Origin: an uncultured Myxococcales bacterium
Lineage (GTDB): Bacteria > Myxococcota_A > UBA9042
Length of the DNA: 39,113 nucleotides
Assembly (NCBI GenBank): GCA_903919145.1
Contig: CAIXGW010000289.1
Span: forward strand, 1-39,113
Reading direction: 5' to 3'
Shown: piece after piece, positions 14,739 to 23,471 of the stretch
How positions within the stretch are numbered: position 1 is the stretch's first letter
Layout of the letters: each line of letters starts with the position of its first letter
The notes under the pieces: model-generated
Seen by the model: the letters and a program-made list of their open reading frames with translations, nothing else
What the model was told of the DNA's origin: nothing
Database searches by the model: none
Translations under genes and position numbers: made by a program

Positions 14739-16766
14739 CTAGTCGGTCCCAAGGCCCTGGCGGGCGCGCCACGCCTGGAGAGCGCGATCGCGAATGCGCC
14801 GGCTCCCCGAGGGGTCGCGGACCGTGATGCGCTCTGCATCCAGCCATTCAGCAAAGGGTATCAAGTGCTTGCGGGTCAAGGCCAGCAAATCCTTGAGCTC
14901 GCCGGTCGAAAAGCTTTCTGCGGCGGCAAAGGCGGCGATCACCCGGTCGGCTGCATCACTGGCCAAGGGCCGCGGTAGCCAGTAGTCCTCGGCAATGCGC
15001 ACGACCAGCCCCTGCGACAGGGCGACGGCCAACGCCGCTTGAACGCTGCGCAGGTCCAGCGCCGCAGCCTCAGCCAGGGCCGCCGGACTGGGGGCAGCCA
15101 GGCCCGCCGCCGCCAACCCCTCGAGCACCAGCGCCACTTGGGCCGCCGACGCGGTTGCCTTGGGCTGGAAACCCGGCAGGGCCCACAGCTGCTGCTGAAA
15201 GCCTAAAACATTGCGCTTTTGGAGGTTCTGGGCAACCTGGACGACCACCGTGGGCTCCAGCCACTCGCCGGCCGCCCGCGCCAGCGCCTCTGAGTCCAGG
15301 CCGGCCCGGGTCGGCTGGGCCTGATGAAACTGGTTGACCACCAGCGTGATTTTTTGCTCAAGCGCCGCCATGTCGCTGGCGGTCAGGTAGTGAGCAGGTT
15401 GGCCAGCCTTGCGCAGCACGCCGGCGCCGAGCAAGGCCTTGAGCGCGCGCTGCTGGGCCTGGGGCGCGGCCGCACATTGCTGGATCAGTTCGGTCTCTGA
15501 GACCCCGCGCCAGCCAGACAGCCCTGCCAGAGCCAGGATCTGCTGATCGACGCCCGGCCCCGCCTGGCCGACGCCGCCGAGCGCGGACGACTGCAGCCCG
15601 GCAGGCACCAATTGTCCAAGCTGGGCCAGGGTCGCGGGATCACCCAGCTTGTGGCGGCGCGGCAAGGGCAGCAGCAACCGACCGCCGCCCAGGGTCTGGC
15701 CGTTGCGGGCGTCGATCTGCGAACCGCGCAGCACAAAGGGCTCTTGGGGCGGCAGTGGCAGCGGCCGGTCCAGCTGGATCTGCACCAGCGCCGTCGCGCC
15801 CGGCAGCTGAGGCGAGCCACTCAGCTGCACGACCGACGCCTCGGCGTGATGGGTCCCCAGGTGGACCTGCGCTTTGCTGCGCAAGGGCAACGCCTTGGCG
15901 TGGGGCAGCAGCTTGAGCACGGCGTCAAAGCGATCGCCCGACAGCACCGAGCCGGGGGCGACCAACGTCGTTCCGACTGGCACGTCGCCGGTGGTGGCGG
16001 CCGCCAGATTCAGGGCGACTCGGCCCGGTGCCTTGATCTGGTTGCGCTGTTCGCCCTGCTGCTGGGCGCCGCGGACCCGCCAGGTCTGCCCTTGAGGCAG
16101 CGCTTGCACAAACTGGTCTACCGCAACCTGACCCGCCGCCGCCGTGCCGGTGACCACGGTGCCGCGGCCAGGCACCGAAAAGCAGCGATCGACCGCCATT
16201 AGAAAGGGTCGATGCTCCAAAGCGTTTTCTTGCTGGCGCTGCCGGACCAGCTGGTCGACCAGAACGGCCAGTCCATGGCGCAGCTGGTCCAGCGTTTCCG
16301 GCTGCCTGGCCGAAAACGCCAACAGCGGAGCGGTGGCCAGGAAAGTACCGGCCACCAAGGCGCCGACATCTTCTTTGGCCAGGGCCAGCATCTCCTCGTC
16401 GGCCAGATCGACCTTGCTGAGGATCACGGCCCCGGCATCGACGCCAAGCAGTTGGCAGATCGCAAGGTGCTCTCTGCCCTGCGGCATCACGCCCTCGTCG
16501 GCCGCTACCACCAGCAGCACCGCGTCGATCCCTGCGGCGCCGGCGATCATTCTCCTCACAAACCGCTCGTGGCCGGGCATGTCGATCAAGGCGACCCGCT
16601 CGATACCGCCCTCTGGCAGAGCGACATCCAGCCACGCAAAGCCCAATTCAATGGAAATGCCGCGCCGTTGCTCTTCAGGCAGGCGATCGGTCTCCATACC
16701 GCTCAACGCCCGCACCAAGCTGGTCTTGCCGTGGTCAACGTGCCCTGCGATCCCCAACGTCAACAC
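14739..16766 (-). CDS. selB: Selenocysteine-specific elongation factor SelB
   Basis: 675 residues. I chose the GTG at 16766, 7 nt after GGAG; a GTG two codons earlier (16772) is nearly as good, and the longer frame to 17045 overlaps the divergent gene. GTPase motifs are complete: GHVDHGKT at 8-15, the RRGISIELGFAW switch I typical of SelB, DMPGH at 62-66, and SKVD at 117-120. Domains II and III follow, then about 250 C-terminal residues of winged-helix repeats that bind the SECIS hairpin. SelB carries selenocysteinyl-tRNA to UGA codons. No selA, selC or selD was found in the window. Promoters for this gene and the divergent TPR gene overlap. Confidence 0.95.
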   Translation of the reverse strand: MLTLGIAGHVDHGKTSLVRALSGMETDRLPEEQRRGISIELGFAWLDVALPEGGIERVALIDMPGHERFVRRMIAGAAGIDAVLLVVAADEGVMPQGREHLAICQLLGVDAGAVILSKVDLADEEMLALAKEDVGALVAGTFLATAPLLAFSARQPETLDQLRHGLAVLVDQLVRQRQQENALEHRPFLMAVDRCFSVPGRGTVVTGTAAAGQVAVDQFVQALPQGQTWRVRGAQQQGEQRNQIKAPGRVALNLAAATTGDVPVGTTLVAPGSVLSGDRFDAVLKLLPHAKALPLRSKAQVHLGTHHAEASVVQLSGSPQLPGATALVQIQLDRPLPLPPQEPFVLRGSQIDARNGQTLGGGRLLLPLPRRHKLGDPATLAQLGQLVPAGLQSSALGGVGQAGPGVDQQILALAGLSGWRGVSETELIQQCAAAPQAQQRALKALLGAGVLRKAGQPAHYLTASDMAALEQKITLVVNQFHQAQPTRAGLDSEALARAAGEWLEPTVVVQVAQNLQKRNVLGFQQQLWALPGFQPKATASAAQVALVLEGLAAAGLAAPSPAALAEAAALDLRSVQAALAVALSQGLVVRIAEDYWLPRPLASDAADRVIAAFAAAESFSTGELKDLLALTRKHLIPFAEWLDAERITVRDPSGSRRIRDRALQAWRARQGLGTD

Positions 16767-16804
16767 CGTCACGCTCCGCGGGCGGCACCAAGGCCGCGGG
16801 GGGC

Positions 16805-16832
16805 AGCATAATTGACCCTGCAACGTGCGCAA
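16805..16832 (-). promoter_or_regulatory. Candidate selB promoter
   Basis: On the minus strand TTGCGC (16832-16827) and TATGCT (16810-16805) are spaced by 16 nt. The predicted start near 16798 gives a leader of about 32 nt. It overlaps the opposing promoter at 16812-16840. Confidence 0.5.
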
Positions 16833-16840
16833 GGTACGGT
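16812..16840 (+). promoter_or_regulatory. Candidate promoter for the zinc-ribbon/TPR gene
   Basis: TTGACC (16812-16817) and TACGGT (16835-16840) are 17 nt apart. The leader to the TTG at 16982 would be about 135 nt. It physically overlaps the selB promoter. Confidence 0.45.
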
Positions 16841-16968
16841 CTGAGGGAGGCCTGCGCAGCGGGTTCTGCACGGCGCTGCCGGGCGGAAGCACGGACCGGC
16901 CCCTTCTCGCGCAGGCGCGCGCAAAGTTCAGCAGCGGCAGCCGGTGGCTCGAACACGGAGCCCGCTGC

Positions 16969-16974
16969 GAGGAG
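16969..16974 (+). promoter_or_regulatory. Shine-Dalgarno deciding a TTG start
   Basis: GAGGAG with a 7-nt spacer precedes the TTG at 16982, and the zinc ribbon of the protein begins right after that codon, so both lines support the start. Confidence 0.65.
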
Positions 16975-16981
16975 TCTTGGT

Positions 16982-19900
16982 TTGAACGTCCGTTGTCCTC
17001 ATTGCAGCGCCGTTTTTCCGGTCCTGGCTGGACCCGATCGCGCACCGGCCGTGGAGTGTCCGCTGTGCCTGCTGCGGTTTGAGCCCAACTCCGAGCAGAC
17101 CGTCAGCAGTGTTCCAGCCCGAGCGGCGGCGCCCAAGGCGGCGGGTCCAGCCGAGGAGGAGTTTGAGCATTTTGGCCTGGGCGGCTCTACCCGGACGGCG
17201 CGATCCACCGAAGTCCTTGGTCTACCACGCACTTCTCGCAGCCAGACCATGCCGACCCCCAGTGGAATGCCCCAGGCGCCAGCCAGCGGCCCAAGCGGGC
17301 GAACCCAGGCCCTGACCGGAACCCCAATGAGCCTGCCGTCGACGTCGCGCTCAGGCTCGGCGCCAGCTGTCGTGCACCAACTGGACGACGGCGATATCGA
17401 TTTTGATGCCCTGCTCTCTGACGCCGCCGAAGCTGTGGGGCGGAGCAGCGACAAGCGCACCAATGCCTTTGCCAAGATCACGGCGCCGCGCTCAGGCGGT
17501 GGTCAGGGTGAAGAATCGGTGTTCGGCACAGCCAGAGGTGGAGCAGCGCCCGGAAGCGCGTCTCCCTTTGGCTCACCGGCGACCGGACCGAGCCAGCCCC
17601 TAGGTGCGGGCATGGGCTTGGGCTCGCTTGGCCCCTTTGGCCAGGGCGGCCAGAGCGGCGGCGGCTTTGACAGCGCCAGCGGGCCTGGACTGACGCCGCC
17701 AACCGCGGGATCGCCCTTTGCGCTGGGGCCGTCCGCAGGCGAAGACGACTCCCTGTTTGAGTCGGGGCACCGCCCACTGTCGGCCGATGACGATCTGGGC
17801 CGCAAAGGGAACCCCGACGGCGCGGCCAGTGTGGACTCCTTTAGCCAGGCGCGCGCTCCGAGCATTGGCGGCAGTCGCCCCGCCCCCTCGACCAGAAAGA
17901 AGATCAGCGCCCCAGCTCTAAGCTTTGACCGACTGCTGTTTGCGGCAATGGTGGTCGCCGGCCTTGGCCTTGCCGCCGACTACGCGGGCTATGGGCTGTT
18001 TGCCAGCAACGTGTGGAAGTCGGCCGCGCCGCCGCCGCGCAAAGCCGACCGGCCGGTGCCGCCGGATCTGCAAAAGCCGGTGCTGCTGGACGACACGCAA
18101 AAGGCCTACGAGCTTGAGCTGGCGCGGCTAGACCGGCTGGCTTCGCTGCGACCTGGCGATTCCGCCATTGCTGAGAGCCGCGCCGCCGTCTACATGGACC
18201 TGTGGGAGAGATTTCCCGAGGCGTTCGAGCAAGAAGAGGTCAAGGCCGGACTGGATAAGCTCAAGGCTTCTGGCCGCTTGCCCGCCGCCCGCGTGGCCGC
18301 CCTGGAAGCCCTGGCCCAAGGCAATGTGGCGGCGGCTCTGGCCCAAGAGCCAGCCCTGCGCGCCGGCGGCGCCGATGATCGCGGTCTGGTAGCGAGGGCA
18401 TTGCTTGGCCAGTTTCACCAGCGCCTGCGCCAACAAGCGCTAGACAACCCGGGCCTGACGTCTGCTCCAGAGATCGATCCCTTGCGCACGCCCGGTCGCG
18501 GCGATGCCAAGCTTGAAGACGCGGCCAAGCTGGCCGATGGCGCGGCCGAGATGGGCAAAGGCGCCGCCAACGCCGCCAAATTCCAGATGCTGCGCGCAGA
18601 GATCTTGGATGCGCTGGGGCAGGCGGCGCAGGTCCAGGCGCTGGCAGAGCCGCTGGCCAAGCGCACACCTCTGCAGCACCAGGCGCGCTTGCTGTTGGCC
18701 TCGGCAGCGCTGGAGATGGGCCGGGTAGAAGACGCCCGGGTGTACCTGGACCAAGTGGCGGCGGCGGAGTCCAGCGGCGACGTGTCTTTGGGGATTCCAA
18801 AGCGCTTGCAGGCTCTGTATGCGCGGATGGCTGGCCGGCTGGGTGACCGCGATGGCCAGTCCAAGGCGCTGGCCAAGTTGGTGGCAGAGACCCCGTCGGA
18901 CGAGCTGTCGACCATACGCCTCGCGCGCTTGCTGCTGGCCGACCGCCACCTGGACGACGCCAACAAGCTGCTGCAGGACGCCAAGCGCAAGCAGAGCTTT
19001 AAGTCCGTGGGCTTTGAAGTGGCGCTGGTGGAGTACTGGCTCGCCGTCAACCGCAACGAAGACGCCCTGGAGGAGATTAGCCAGGCGACCAAGACCCACC
19101 CCAATTCTGTCGAGTTGCTCTATCTGCGCGGTCAGGTCGAAGACAAGCAGGCCCATTTTGCTACCGCCCGCGACTACTTTGCCCAGGTGCTGGAGCGCCA
19201 GCCGCGCCACTTGCGGTCAGCGATCCGCTTGGCCGAGCTGCAGGCTGCGGCGGGCCGCCATGACGAGGCCCTGGCCACCCTGGAGCGGGCGCGGACCCAG
19301 GTGGGCGAGGAGGAGACGATCCTTCGCTTGATCGCTGAGGAATTGAGCGCTCTGCGCCGCACCGACGAGGCTCGCCAGGTCTTGGCCAAGCTGCTCGCGG
19401 CCTATCCGGACAACCGCCACTATCTTCTGCAGGCAGCCCGCCTGGACCTCAAAGAAGGGCGGTCTGAGCAAGCCCTGGAGTCGCTGCGGCGGCTGCGCGA
19501 TCAAAAGGCCCTGGACCGCGACGGCGCCGTGCAAATGGCGCTGGCCTTGGCAGAGAAACGCAGCTTTGTAGAGGCCGCGCAGGTACTTGAACCCTTTGCC
19601 GATCAAGCATTGACGGACATCGAGCTGCACGCGCTGACCGGGCGCTTCTTGCTGGACGTGGGGGCGCTGGACCGGGCTGCGGTGTATGTCCAGAGGGCCG
19701 TGCAGGTGGCCAACGGCAAAAGCGCCGAAGCACTGTTTCAATACGGGCGGCTGGCGTTCAAGCGCGGCGAAGTCGGCCAGGGCATCTCGCGGATGAAGCA
19801 GGCCATCGAGATCGACAAGCTGAGCCACCAGTACCGCTTTGAGCTGGCCAAATTCCTGCTGGAGGTCAAGGGCGACCCCAGCGCGCGCAAAGTGGCGATT

Positions 19901-20452
19901 GAAGAGCTGGAGACGATTGTGCGCTCCGCCGAAGGGCTGGCCAAGGCCGATCATCCGGTGCGCAACCTGGCCGACGTCCACCGCCTGCTGGCGCGCGGTC
20001 TCATGGACGGCCACGACTACGCCAATGCCGCCAAGAACTTGCAGGAAGCGGTGGCGCTGGATCCGGCGGATGCCGACAGCCGCGCCGAGCTTGGCAAGGC
20101 CCTGTACTTCCTGCGCGATCCCAAAGCAGCAGAGGTTCTGCGCCAGGTCCTGGACCAAAAGCCAGGCAACGGCAAGGCCAGCCTGTACTTGGGCTTGCAC
20201 CTGCTGGGGCAGCGGCGCTCGGCCGACGCCCTGCCGCTGCTGCAGCGGGCGGCGGCCAGCGGCGACGATCGCCTGGCCGAGGCGTGGTTCCACATCGCGC
20301 TCATCCAAAATGAGCGCGGCAACCTGCAGCAGGCCCTACGCGATGTGAGCATGTTCCTGGACAAAGCGCCCGCAGGGTCGACCTACCGCGCCGATGCCGA
20401 CTCGCTGCGCAAAACCCTTCAGGCCGCGCTGGCGGGCAAGCAAGGCAAGTAG
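16982..20452 (+). CDS. Giant zinc-ribbon, transmembrane, TPR-repeat protein
   Basis: 1156 residues from a TTG. The N-terminus MNVRCPHCSAVF...ECPLCLLRF is an MJ0042-type zinc ribbon (C5, C8, C26, C29). Residues about 40-310 are low complexity, rich in Gly, Pro, Ser and Ala, probably disordered. One transmembrane helix lies at about 317-336 (LLFAAMVVAGLGLAADYAGYG). From about 365 to the end the protein is almost continuous TPR helices, for example ELLYLRGQVEDKQAHFATA, AIRLAELQAAAGRHDEALATL and GKASLYLGLHLLGQRRSADA. Cytoplasmic zinc ribbon and periplasmic TPR array is the likely layout. Such architecture is common in Myxococcota, where related proteins are tied to motility, adhesion or envelope assembly. 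It stands alone between selB (divergent) and queA (convergent). No precise function can be assigned. Confidence 0.9.
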   Translation: MNVRCPHCSAVFPVLAGPDRAPAVECPLCLLRFEPNSEQTVSSVPARAAAPKAAGPAEEEFEHFGLGGSTRTARSTEVLGLPRTSRSQTMPTPSGMPQAPASGPSGRTQALTGTPMSLPSTSRSGSAPAVVHQLDDGDIDFDALLSDAAEAVGRSSDKRTNAFAKITAPRSGGGQGEESVFGTARGGAAPGSASPFGSPATGPSQPLGAGMGLGSLGPFGQGGQSGGGFDSASGPGLTPPTAGSPFALGPSAGEDDSLFESGHRPLSADDDLGRKGNPDGAASVDSFSQARAPSIGGSRPAPSTRKKISAPALSFDRLLFAAMVVAGLGLAADYAGYGLFASNVWKSAAPPPRKADRPVPPDLQKPVLLDDTQKAYELELARLDRLASLRPGDSAIAESRAAVYMDLWERFPEAFEQEEVKAGLDKLKASGRLPAARVAALEALAQGNVAAALAQEPALRAGGADDRGLVARALLGQFHQRLRQQALDNPGLTSAPEIDPLRTPGRGDAKLEDAAKLADGAAEMGKGAANAAKFQMLRAEILDALGQAAQVQALAEPLAKRTPLQHQARLLLASAALEMGRVEDARVYLDQVAAAESSGDVSLGIPKRLQALYARMAGRLGDRDGQSKALAKLVAETPSDELSTIRLARLLLADRHLDDANKLLQDAKRKQSFKSVGFEVALVEYWLAVNRNEDALEEISQATKTHPNSVELLYLRGQVEDKQAHFATARDYFAQVLERQPRHLRSAIRLAELQAAAGRHDEALATLERARTQVGEEETILRLIAEELSALRRTDEARQVLAKLLAAYPDNRHYLLQAARLDLKEGRSEQALESLRRLRDQKALDRDGAVQMALALAEKRSFVEAAQVLEPFADQALTDIELHALTGRFLLDVGALDRAAVYVQRAVQVANGKSAEALFQYGRLAFKRGEVGQGISRMKQAIEIDKLSHQYRFELAKFLLEVKGDPSARKVAIEELETIVRSAEGLAKADHPVRNLADVHRLLARGLMDGHDYANAAKNLQEAVALDPADADSRAELGKALYFLRDPKAAEVLRQVLDQKPGNGKASLYLGLHLLGQRRSADALPLLQRAAASGDDRLAEAWFHIALIQNERGNLQQALRDVSMFLDKAPAGSTYRADADSLRKTLQAALAGKQGK

Positions 20453-20486
20453 GCCGGCCGGCCAAAGGAGCCCAGCTCCAGCTCCG

Positions 20487-21584
20487 CTACAGAAAGAGGG
20501 TGGCGTCGCCGTAGGAGTAGAAGCGGTAGTCCTGCGCCACCGCGTGCCGATAGGCGGCCAGCACCTGGTCGCGCCCGGCAAAGCTGGACACCAGCACCAG
20601 CAGACTCGACTGCGGCAAGTGAAAATTGCTGAACAAATGCTTGACCAAACCAAAGCGGTGGCCAGGCAGGATGGTCAGATCTGCTTCGCCGCGGCCCGCC
20701 GGCAAAGGCCCATCGCCTGCCCGCTGCGCCAGGTGCTCCAGCACGCGGGTGGTGGTCGTGCCCACAGCGACGATCGGCCGGCCTTGGCGACGCAATTCCG
20801 TCAGCCGTGCCGCCACTTCTGCGGCCACTTCGTAGCGCTCTGGCTCCACGCGGTGCAGGCGCAGGTCCTGGGTGCGCACGGGCAGAAACGTCCCCGGGCC
20901 GACGTGCAGGGTCACCGCCAGCCGCTCGATGCCGGCTGCCTGCAATTCGGCCAACAGTTGCTCAGAGAAGTGCAAGCCAGCCGTCGGCGCCGCCACAGCC
21001 CCGGGCGAGCGCGCATAGACACACTGGTAGCGCGGCCGGTCCGTGCCTGGGTCGTCGCGACCGCCGCGGATGTAGGGGGGCAGCGGCACGTGGCCGCACT
21101 GCTCCAGCAGCTCAGCCAGCGAGTCGGCCCCGGCCAGATCGACTCGCACCCTGCCACCACCAAGGACCTGGGCCACCCGCGCCGTAGCCAGGATCGGACC
21201 TTCAATTTCAAGGATCTGACCTACCTGCAGCGCCTTGGACGAGCGCGCCAGAGCCGGCTGATCGCGCAGGCCATCGCCGGTGCCGCCAAAGGGTCGCTCA
21301 AGCAGCAGCTCCACCGCGCCGCCGCTGGCTTTGTGGGTGCGCAGGCGGGCCGGCACCACCTGGGTGTCATTGACCACCAGCACCGCCCCGGCCGGCAGAA
21401 ACTGCAGCAGGTCTGAGACTTTGGCATCGCTCAGCCGGCCAGTCGCCCGGTCGACCACCAGCAGCCGCGACGCGTGGCGCGGCGAGATCGCCTGCTGGGC
21501 GATCTGAGCTTCGGGCAGGTCAAAGTCGTAGTCCGACAGGGCAAAAGAAGGCAGTGCTGCAGGGCTGGATTCGGGCGAGGTCAC
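20487..21584 (-). CDS. queA: S-adenosylmethionine:tRNA ribosyltransferase-isomerase QueA
   Basis: 365 residues from a GTG (GGAG 5 nt upstream), slightly longer than usual because of a 15-residue Ser/Pro/Ala-rich N-terminal extension before LSDYDFDLPEAQIAQ. Family blocks are present: HASRLLVVDRATG, VVNDTQVVPARL, PLPPYIRG, RYQCVYARSPGAVAAPTAGLHFS, LHVGPGTFLPVR and FNSNFHLPQSSLL-like FSNFHLPQSSLLVLVSSFAG. The enzyme transfers and isomerises the ribose of SAM to 7-aminomethyl-7-deazaguanine in tRNA, giving epoxyqueuosine. It lies 48 nt after rsmD on the same strand, probably co-transcribed with it. Confidence 0.96.
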   Translation of the reverse strand: MTSPESSPAALPSFALSDYDFDLPEAQIAQQAISPRHASRLLVVDRATGRLSDAKVSDLLQFLPAGAVLVVNDTQVVPARLRTHKASGGAVELLLERPFGGTGDGLRDQPALARSSKALQVGQILEIEGPILATARVAQVLGGGRVRVDLAGADSLAELLEQCGHVPLPPYIRGGRDDPGTDRPRYQCVYARSPGAVAAPTAGLHFSEQLLAELQAAGIERLAVTLHVGPGTFLPVRTQDLRLHRVEPERYEVAAEVAARLTELRRQGRPIVAVGTTTTRVLEHLAQRAGDGPLPAGRGEADLTILPGHRFGLVKHLFSNFHLPQSSLLVLVSSFAGRDQVLAAYRHAVAQDYRFYSYGDATLFL

Positions 21585-21632
21585 AGGGACTCCAAGGAGG
21601 CATGCCAGGGAATTGGGGGAGACTGAGCCGGG

Positions 21633-22211
21633 TCAATTGGGCTCGGCGCCGGGGTTTTCTTGGCGCAGCCGCAGGCGATCAAGGACGCAGGCGCCGTAGC
21701 GGCGGCTGGACACGACCTCAAAGCGCTGGCCCAGCCACTCTGGCCGCAGACCATCGCGGCTCTCTACCATGATCTCTGCAGTCTCCGTCAGGATTGGCAG
21801 CGAGGCCAGCAGCGCCAGAACCGGTGCGTGCAGGCCCGCGTCATAAGGCGGGTCAAACCACACCAGGTCAAAACGGTCACCGCGCGCCGCCAGCTTGGCA
21901 AGCTCGGCGCAGACATCGCCGACGCGCACTTCCAGCCGCGGAGTCAGGCGGGTGTGAGACGCGTTTTCTCCAAGTAACTTAGCCACCTGTGGATCGCGCT
22001 CGACGGCCACCGCCAGGTCACAGCCGCGCGACAGCCACTCCAGCGCCACCGCACCGGTGCCGGCGCACAGGTCGAGCGCACGCTGGCCATCAAAGAATCC
22101 ACCCAGTTGACTCATACCGGCGCCGCGCACCAGGTCGCTGGTCGGCCGGACGGCCTGTCCGGGCGGGGCCTGCAGGCGCATCCCGCGGCGTTCTCCAGCA
22201 ATAATCCGCAT
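21633..22211 (-). CDS. rsmD: 16S rRNA (guanine966-N2)-methyltransferase RsmD
   Basis: 192 residues from the ATG at 22211; MRIIAGERRGMRLQAP matches the usual RsmD N-terminus, so the longer open frame to 22835 is not used. The SAM-binding region is ALDLCAGTGAVALEWLSRG, and the N6/N2-methylase motif is FDPPY in FDLVWFDPPYDAG. RPTSDLVRGAG replaces the more usual RPTTDRVREALF. It methylates G966 of 16S rRNA in the assembling 30S subunit. Located directly upstream of queA, both RNA-modifying. Confidence 0.93.
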   Translation of the reverse strand: MRIIAGERRGMRLQAPPGQAVRPTSDLVRGAGMSQLGGFFDGQRALDLCAGTGAVALEWLSRGCDLAVAVERDPQVAKLLGENASHTRLTPRLEVRVGDVCAELAKLAARGDRFDLVWFDPPYDAGLHAPVLALLASLPILTETAEIMVESRDGLRPEWLGQRFEVVSSRRYGACVLDRLRLRQENPGAEPN

Positions 22212-22394
22212 CGACCACCAGTGGCTGCGCTGCCAGGCGCGCAGGCGGCCGCAACGATGCCACAGGAGCGCGGACCGTGCTACTCTGAACAGGTGCAGCA
22301 ATCTTCCAAGCCATGGCAAGCGCGACTGACGAGCGGCCTGAGAGCAGCTCGGAGCGTCGTTTGGCGCCCGGAGGGTCGCAAGCTCAGCGGTCTG

Positions 22395-23456
22395 ATGCCG
22401 ATTCTGTGCAGGACCAACCTTTGCTGCATTCCTATGGCGTCTGGGCAGGCTCCATGGCGGCCTGGGGCAAGGCCCTTCTTGGGGCCGCTGGCTCTGGCGG
22501 CACCGGCCGCGGGGAAGCTGACTGCCGCAGTGCTGACGGCAGCCGTGCTGTGGAGCTGTAGCCGCGATCGCGACGCCCCGACGGTCAAGCGGCCGGCGGT
22601 CAGTGACCAGGGGCCCCAGCGACGCCAGCGCGCAGCGGCGGTGGTCATCCGCTTTGACAACGGCCGCAGCGCCGCCAATCAGGAAGCGGCTGGCGGCGAG
22701 CCTGCCGAGGATCGCTTGCAGATCGCTGCGGTTTTTGCCGACATCGACAACCGCGACACCAACCTGCTCAGCACCCTGACCGGCCAGACGACGGCGGGGG
22801 CAGAGATCCCCGGCCTGGACACGTGCATGCGCCAACCTGAGGCCGCGCGGGCCACCGGCCTCAGCACGCCAACAGACCTCAATGGCTGGGCGCAGTTGCT
22901 CGACATCGGCAACCTGGAGCTACGGGCCGGCGAGCATCGACTGCCGTTGCGGGTCCAGCTGCTGCCAGCCGTTGTCGAGGCAGCGCGCGGTGTTCGCTAC
23001 GACTTTGCCCAGGATCGCGCCCGCGCCTTGCTGTCTGCCAGCCCCATTCAGCTGGTGGCGACCGGCGGCGATGGCGTAGCCGCCTTTGAAGCTGCGGTGG
23101 CCGTGCCGCGCCCGGTGCGTATCACCCACGTGGGGCCGGTCGTGGTGCGCCAAGGCAGCGCTCAAGGGGTGCCGGCCGGCGAGGATCTGCGGCTGCGCTG
23201 GGGATCCGTGGACGGCACGGCTGAACTGGAAGTCCGCGTCGGCAGCGAAGAACCTGGATCTTTGGGCTGGGTGCGCTGCCGCCTGCGCGACGACGGCGAG
23301 TTTGCCATCCCCGCCAGTCTGACTGCGGATCTGCCAGAACGCGGGCCGCGCCGGCCGTGGCTGGTGGTGCTGGTGCGTCGGCGCAGCGCGGCGATCCCGG
23401 GCTTTGCCGGCCAGCCGCTGCGCCTAGAATTGGCTGATAGCGTTCACGTCTACTGA
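22395..23456 (+). CDS. Hypothetical lipoprotein
   Basis: About 353 residues from the ATG at 22395; another ATG at 22434 would give 340. Neither has a close ribosome site, so the start is unsure; the frame is open back to 22107, overlapping divergent rsmD. The hydrophobic stretch KLTAAVLTAAVLWSC is a lipobox, so the mature protein would be anchored by Cys. The rest is beta-rich, with the phrases VVIRFDNGRSAANQ and ADIDNRDTNLLSTLTGQT, and a domain near the C-terminus (PVRITHVGPVVVRQGSAQGV). No catalytic motif is visible. The C-terminal half may be an Ig-like beta sandwich. It converges on the J-domain gene, with stops 15 nt apart. Confidence 0.65.
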   Translation: MPILCRTNLCCIPMASGQAPWRPGARPFLGPLALAAPAAGKLTAAVLTAAVLWSCSRDRDAPTVKRPAVSDQGPQRRQRAAAVVIRFDNGRSAANQEAAGGEPAEDRLQIAAVFADIDNRDTNLLSTLTGQTTAGAEIPGLDTCMRQPEAARATGLSTPTDLNGWAQLLDIGNLELRAGEHRLPLRVQLLPAVVEAARGVRYDFAQDRARALLSASPIQLVATGGDGVAAFEAAVAVPRPVRITHVGPVVVRQGSAQGVPAGEDLRLRWGSVDGTAELEVRVGSEEPGSLGWVRCRLRDDGEFAIPASLTADLPERGPRRPWLVVLVRRRSAAIPGFAGQPLRLELADSVHVY

Positions 23457-23471
23457 AAACCCGCCGCAGCC

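Noticed and set aside
16943..16963. tRNA-like T-arm (GTTCGAGCC on the minus strand) between selB and the TPR gene, considered as selC
   Set aside because: No acceptor stem, anticodon arm or UCA anticodon could be fitted around it.
19217..20308. Minus-strand open frame of 363 codons inside the TPR gene
   Set aside because: It mirrors TPR codons on the opposite strand, shows no motif, and is explained by high GC.
20467..20485. Small GGAGC/GCTCC hairpin between the TPR gene and queA as an intrinsic terminator
   Set aside because: The stem is only five pairs with a three-T tail; too weak to annotate with confidence.
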